DNA from: Hypholoma sublateritium FD-334 SS-4
Lineage: Eukaryota; Basidiomycota; Agaricomycetes; Agaricales; Strophariaceae
Length of the DNA: 64,000 nt
Direction: 5' to 3'
Assembly: GCA_000827495.1 (NCBI GenBank)
Contig: KN817543.1
Span: 124,001-188,000, forward strand
Shown here: piece after piece, positions 59,797-64,000 of the stretch
How the letters are laid out: each line of letters starts with the position of its first letter
Numbering within the stretch: the stretch's first letter is position 1
Position numbers and translations under genes: made by a program
Notes under the pieces: generated by a model
Database searches by the model: none
Told to the model about the DNA's origin: nothing
What the model saw: only the letters and a program-made list of their open reading frames with translations

Positions 59797-61653
59797 TTAC
59801 ATATACATATCCTCGTCCATGTCGTCCCACGGCCAGTGACCCATAATCTCCTCCTGCTCCTTCGGCGACTGAACCCCCGCCAACGCTTCCTCCTTGCACT
59901 CCTTGAAGAAAGCCACGGCACGCTCGTAGTCCTCAACCAGNACCCAGCCCTCCTCCCCGACGTCGTGCATAGACTGTAAGCGCTCGAAGCCCCTGGTCGC
60001 TTCGCTCAGTTCTTTATCCAGCACCGCCGTATCGTCCAAGTCCTTGGCGTCGAACTCGAGGGGACACGGCACGCCTCCACCCGTAAGCTCCTCCCACTTG
60101 TTCGTGGCTTGGATAAGCGCAGCCTTCAGGTCGGAGGTCTCACCCTCCCACGGGCCACCAGCNTATAGGAAAAGTNGGCAACGGAGCGCGTGCAGACGGT
60201 CCATAAAGGCGGCGTAGTGGAGCGGGTTACACTCCCTCGTGCTGTTGANGTAGAGATAGTGAACGAGGCGACAACGGTAGCGATACTCCTCGCCGGCTCG
60301 CCGAGCTTCGCTCATCTCGTCCAGGTTCTCCGGTCGAGAGGGCGGCGTCATGGACTGNGACGCACCATCTGCGTGGTTCTGGAGGCGTTGGGGAATGCCA
60401 GCGAGGAGAAACATGGGTAGGATAGAGGTATGTTGCCAGTCAAAGACACNGATGATTTTGCAGTCGGAGCCGGGCTCCCATGACACGAAGATGTTGTTCG
60501 GCTGGAAGTCTGGATGGCGGATGTAGAACTGACTTAAAGCGGGGTCGCTAGGAACGAGCGACGACGTGATGCTGAGGTACCGCTCCAGGTTCTCGATGTG
60601 GTCCGATGGCGACTGCTGCTGGTACTTATAACTGGGCCTCCTTTCGCGCCGCAGCGGTAGGAGCGGTTGTCCNGAGCGCTTTAGGNAGGCGATCTCCTTC
60701 TGCGCCGCTGCTGCGAGAGCTGCTTCGGNGCTATGGTCTATAGATACCAGTTNNTTCGAGGNCGTAATAACAAAGAGGCGGAGAGTGGCATACATGGTCC
60801 TCGATGTACGTCGAGCCCTGCCCGTNTGCCATACCACAACGCCAGCTTCGTGTCCGGGCCGACGCAGAAACGCTTGTCNTCCAGAGGCACGCCCAGCCCT
60901 GGGGCGACCTTCTCGAGGTCTTCGGTGAAGTATAGGCTCCCGCCAGCGGGGAATGGCTGAGCCATCATGCGTGCCTCNATCTGNGTGAGCTGGCGGATGA
61001 CGGAGATGACTTCCTCGTCCCCGAGGCNAGACCAGACTTCGCTAAGCTTTGGGCCGCGAACGAACTCCATAAGAATATACGGGGTTCCAGCGACGTTGTC
61101 CGAGCCGGTCGAGTACCCGTATATCTCAGGGACAGGGATCCCGCAGGACCGCTGGTAGTCGATAGTGGCCACCTCGCTGGCGACGGCGTAGTAGTCAGGG
61201 ACTGTCATGGGGTAGGGAACCCGGGCGACCACCTGCCGACCATCGTGNAGAGCGACGACGAAGGTGCGGTTGAACCCGCCCTCAGCGAGCTTGGAGATGC
61301 TGACGACATCCGCAGGNCTCTGATGCACAGACTCGGCTGCAAGTCGACACAGCCCGTCGACATCGAAGGCGACCCTCCGCTCCNTGTGGCGAAGAGCGTC
61401 GTTGTAACTTAACGATAGAGATGACAGGTCAGATATCTATGCGCTAGAAGAACNCTTATGAGACTTACACCCAACGCCCAGAAGTGTAGTCGTAGAGGTC
61501 GTTTGGAGACTCGGTCATAGACGAAAAGGCGCGACGTGGCAGCGAACGGGTGGTGGAGATGGAGCTCCGGAAGGNAGAGACAAACNGTCGCAGAGAAGCG
61601 GGAGCTTTGAGCTTGTTGAAGACGACGGAGCTCGTCCNCCCAAGGCGGAGCAT
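59797..61653 (-). CDS. AIM9-like / aminoglycoside phosphotransferase-family protein
   Basis: Three exons, 61653-61469, 61407-60794 and 60737-59797, total 1740 bases and encode 579 residues. The start region is Arg/Ser-rich (a likely mitochondrial presequence). It is followed by YDYTSGRWVYNDALRH, the kinase-like ISKLAEGGFNRTFVV nucleotide loop, EVATIDYQRSCGIPVPEIYG and the hinge ILMEFVRGPKLSEVW. Exon 3 has IRHPDFQPNNIFV, the H-x-D-x4-N catalytic motif, and VFDWQHTSILPMFLLAGIPQ, whose Asp is the metal-binding position. AIM9 was named in yeast for a mitochondrial inheritance phenotype; the substrate is unknown. The family is strongly expanded in Agaricomycetes. About twenty ambiguous bases lie in the gene but no stop or frameshift was seen, so I take it as functional. 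Confidence 0.9.
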
Positions 61654-64000
61654 GCCAAAGTAGGCTGAGGTGAGGTCGCGGTGGGGGAAAAGAAGCCTTT
61701 TCCGTAGCGGGCCGTGCCGCCGAGATCCACCGCCTCAAATTACATCGAGCGCATTAGGCGACCAACGAAAATTATTCCTTCACGCCACAAGCCAGGTTTT
61801 CAACCGCCATGACAGCATTCGGAGGTGACGTTCAAACAACGGTGTAGAGGCAAGCGAGATACAATTTACATATTCGACGTAATCAACAAACGACATTTGC
61901 GCGCGAGCGCGGTGTGTGCGTGGCAAGAGCATTTAGCAGTGTTCAGTCGTGTTACGCGTGGATATCAGTCTTCGGTATAGATTTATCAGTTCGTCCGTTC
62001 AACCGGTAAAGTACAGGGAGGAGGCTACGGCGAAGGAGAGAGAATTGACAAACGGTCGAGCATGACGGACGCGTGATGGCATCCGGCTGTATCCGGCCCA
62101 GCACCGCTTTGACCTGCGCCGCGTCGCTTGCCCACGCCTCCTGCTCAGCACGGCGAAATATGCATCGCCTGCCTCCCGTCTTTTTCGAGCACACGCGTAT
62201 CGCCCCCACCGCCATCGCAGCACTCACGCCTCTGGTCTTCAGTGGCAATCGAACGTGGGCGTCAACACAGGCATAGCATCAGAAACGCGTCCTCATTGCA
62301 TTACCAGGACGTAAGGCAGCGGCCAGACATCGGTGCGCTTACAGCAGTTCGCCGGGCATATCAGGACGAAATGAACTTGAAGTTGCCGAAATCACGATGG
62401 GCGTCAGCGCAGGCGTAGAAAGTTGAAACGGCGACATGTCCAGCGATCGCCGATAGTGATGATCGATAGAAAGTTTACAGTAAAGCTGGTGAATCAGAGC
62501 GTACTGAGGCGATGTAAGCATAACGGCGACGGGCGGACGTATTCTGCCGCCTGCGTCTCAATGCGAAAACACGGCTGCGAGGATTATTGTAGAGGACCGC
62601 GAGCGGCAAGCGGAAATGAAGCGCTCACCACGGAGCGCAGAACGCTGAATACTCACCCCCAATAACATGTTCACGGACGGCGTTGATATAGAGCTGGGTA
62701 GCACTGTCACCATACGAGGAACCAACGAGGAACTGTGGCTGGCCGACGTCGTGTGTGAAGTGAGTGGATATCGATGGCCTCGGGATTCCACTGGCCCGAG
62801 TGTTTACACGTGATGGACGCGTATCTTGGTTTTCCCTGCTGGTTCTGCCTGTTTCTGACCAAGGCCGACGCACACTGCGGCGCTGCTGTAAGTACTTCTG
62901 AGTTTACGTCTGGATTCGAAGTATGTACGTGCTTTACTTGATCTATTACTGCTTGTTCTCACTGTGCGCAGGATCGCCCTGTATTCGACACGTCGTTATA
63001 ATCTGCGCCACACTCCTCCCTGTCCCATGGTGGCACCCGCGCCGCCTCCTCAACTTCTAAGGGCCCCTCCTTCTGCTCCGCGTGCCGTCCTCTGATCCAT
63101 CGTGCGCCCGTCTTCGCTCACAATTCCCCGACAGCAACGTCTACCTCCACTTGGCTGAGCCTTCTATGCACACCGCCTTCACCGAAGACGTCAACGCTGA
63201 CAAGACAGAACTCGCCGGTCTGCGAGCCTGAGCTCGCTGCCCACGTCTCTCAGCAATACCGCCGTACACGTCTGGGTGCCGGCGCTGCCTCACTCGCTCT
63301 CTTGGATAGACATGCGGGAGCTTTCTGGTATGCAGGCCCCTTTGGAGGAGCAGCTCACGTACGTCGGCGCTGCGTCGCGCAGTCAAAACCGGTGTTGCCA
63401 TCGCCGCCCGCGTTGAGGCGGATGATCCAGCTGGCGCGTACAGAGAGCATGTCTCCCGTGGTCAGACCCCTGCCCGCACCGAGACTTACTCAGGCCGTGA
63501 ATCCACTATACGCAGAGCAACACGTTATCCTCCACGAAGGACGGGCCCGTGCCCCAATTTCGAGTGAAGGTATGCCCAGCGCGTTTACTACCTCATCGTT
63601 CTCGTCAGTGCTCACCGTGTTTCAGGTCCACTACCCGCCTCGCTCTGACTCGTGCCCTCAGAAACGGGCGACGCGTATACCCGCTGGCACCGCCATGCAT
63701 CCCGTACGCCGGTGTTAAGGAACCTCAGCGCTGATGCACACGACATTCGACGGCCCCGACAACGCGCCCGTGTGCTCTCACATCCCCGTACTCAAGCCGC
63801 TGTGTCCGGTGATATAGGCGGTAGCAGCACATGGAGATCCCCCTCCATACACCCCTGCCCTCCGCCGATTCAATTGTCGATCCAACGGGACCATCGCCGC
63901 TCGAACCCCTCACTCGCCCGCATCTCCCGCGTCGCGTCTTTGTGTGCGTCGTCCCGCGCCCGGCGCCTCGCGCCGCACACCGGCCACGCCACACCGCCAC
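61654..64000. other. GC-rich, repeat-like DNA to the window end; no supportable gene
   Basis: The first 100-250 bases must hold the promoter of the AIM9-like gene. Beyond that, frames up to 138 codons occur on both strands without motifs. A gtgggcgtcaacacaggcatag word near 62255 recurs diverged near 62397. Confidence 0.4.

Overview
The window looks like nuclear DNA of a mushroom-forming fungus (Agaricomycetes). Genes are cut by many GT-AG introns of roughly 50-65 bases. Several encode families known mainly from Agaricomycetes (a DUF6698 protein, a cysteine-rich hypothetical protein, a tail-anchored RING-like protein, an AIM9-type phosphotransferase). A TTAGGG-type telomeric tract is also present. 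Scattered ambiguous bases (n) suggest a consensus of two haplotypes or a low-coverage assembly.

Left part (1-16.6 kb) is gene-bearing. It holds, in order: the end of a cysteine-rich gene running off the left edge (minus); a RING-like membrane-anchored protein (plus); a remnant of a BCS1-like AAA ATPase (minus) beside a remnant of a Dbf4/Dfp1-like kinase regulator (plus); a divergent pair made of a small coiled-coil protein (minus) and a complete DUF6698 gene (plus); a complete-looking secreted metalloprotease of the fungalysin (M36) family (minus) whose first exon I could not place; and a PRC2-type histone methyltransferase of the EZH/KMT6 class (minus). The SET domain of this last gene is split by a 915-bp TA-flanked inverted-repeat transposon.

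Middle and right (16.6-59.8 kb) are mostly GC- and CpG-rich DNA with few supportable genes. It carries minisatellites, foldback elements and diverged repeat blocks. Many blocks left of 48 kb recur in inverted orientation to the right of it. Embedded here are one clean three-exon gene for a 200-residue Zn2Cys6-like protein (35.7-36.4 kb), a doubtful multi-exon gene (22.1-23.7 kb), a GC-cluster array resembling mitochondrial GC clusters (38.9-39.8 kb), and the 3' end of a reverse transcriptase of Penelope-like type followed by CCCTAA repeats (46.4-48.2 kb). The last of these matches the known layout of telomere-attached Coprina elements of basidiomycetes.

Near the right end (59.8-61.7 kb) a complete three-exon AIM9/aminoglycoside-phosphotransferase-like gene returns to normal coding quality, followed by more repeat-like DNA to 64 kb. 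Apart from the shared promoter of the divergent pair at 5.0-7.4 kb, I see no gene cluster with a common pathway.
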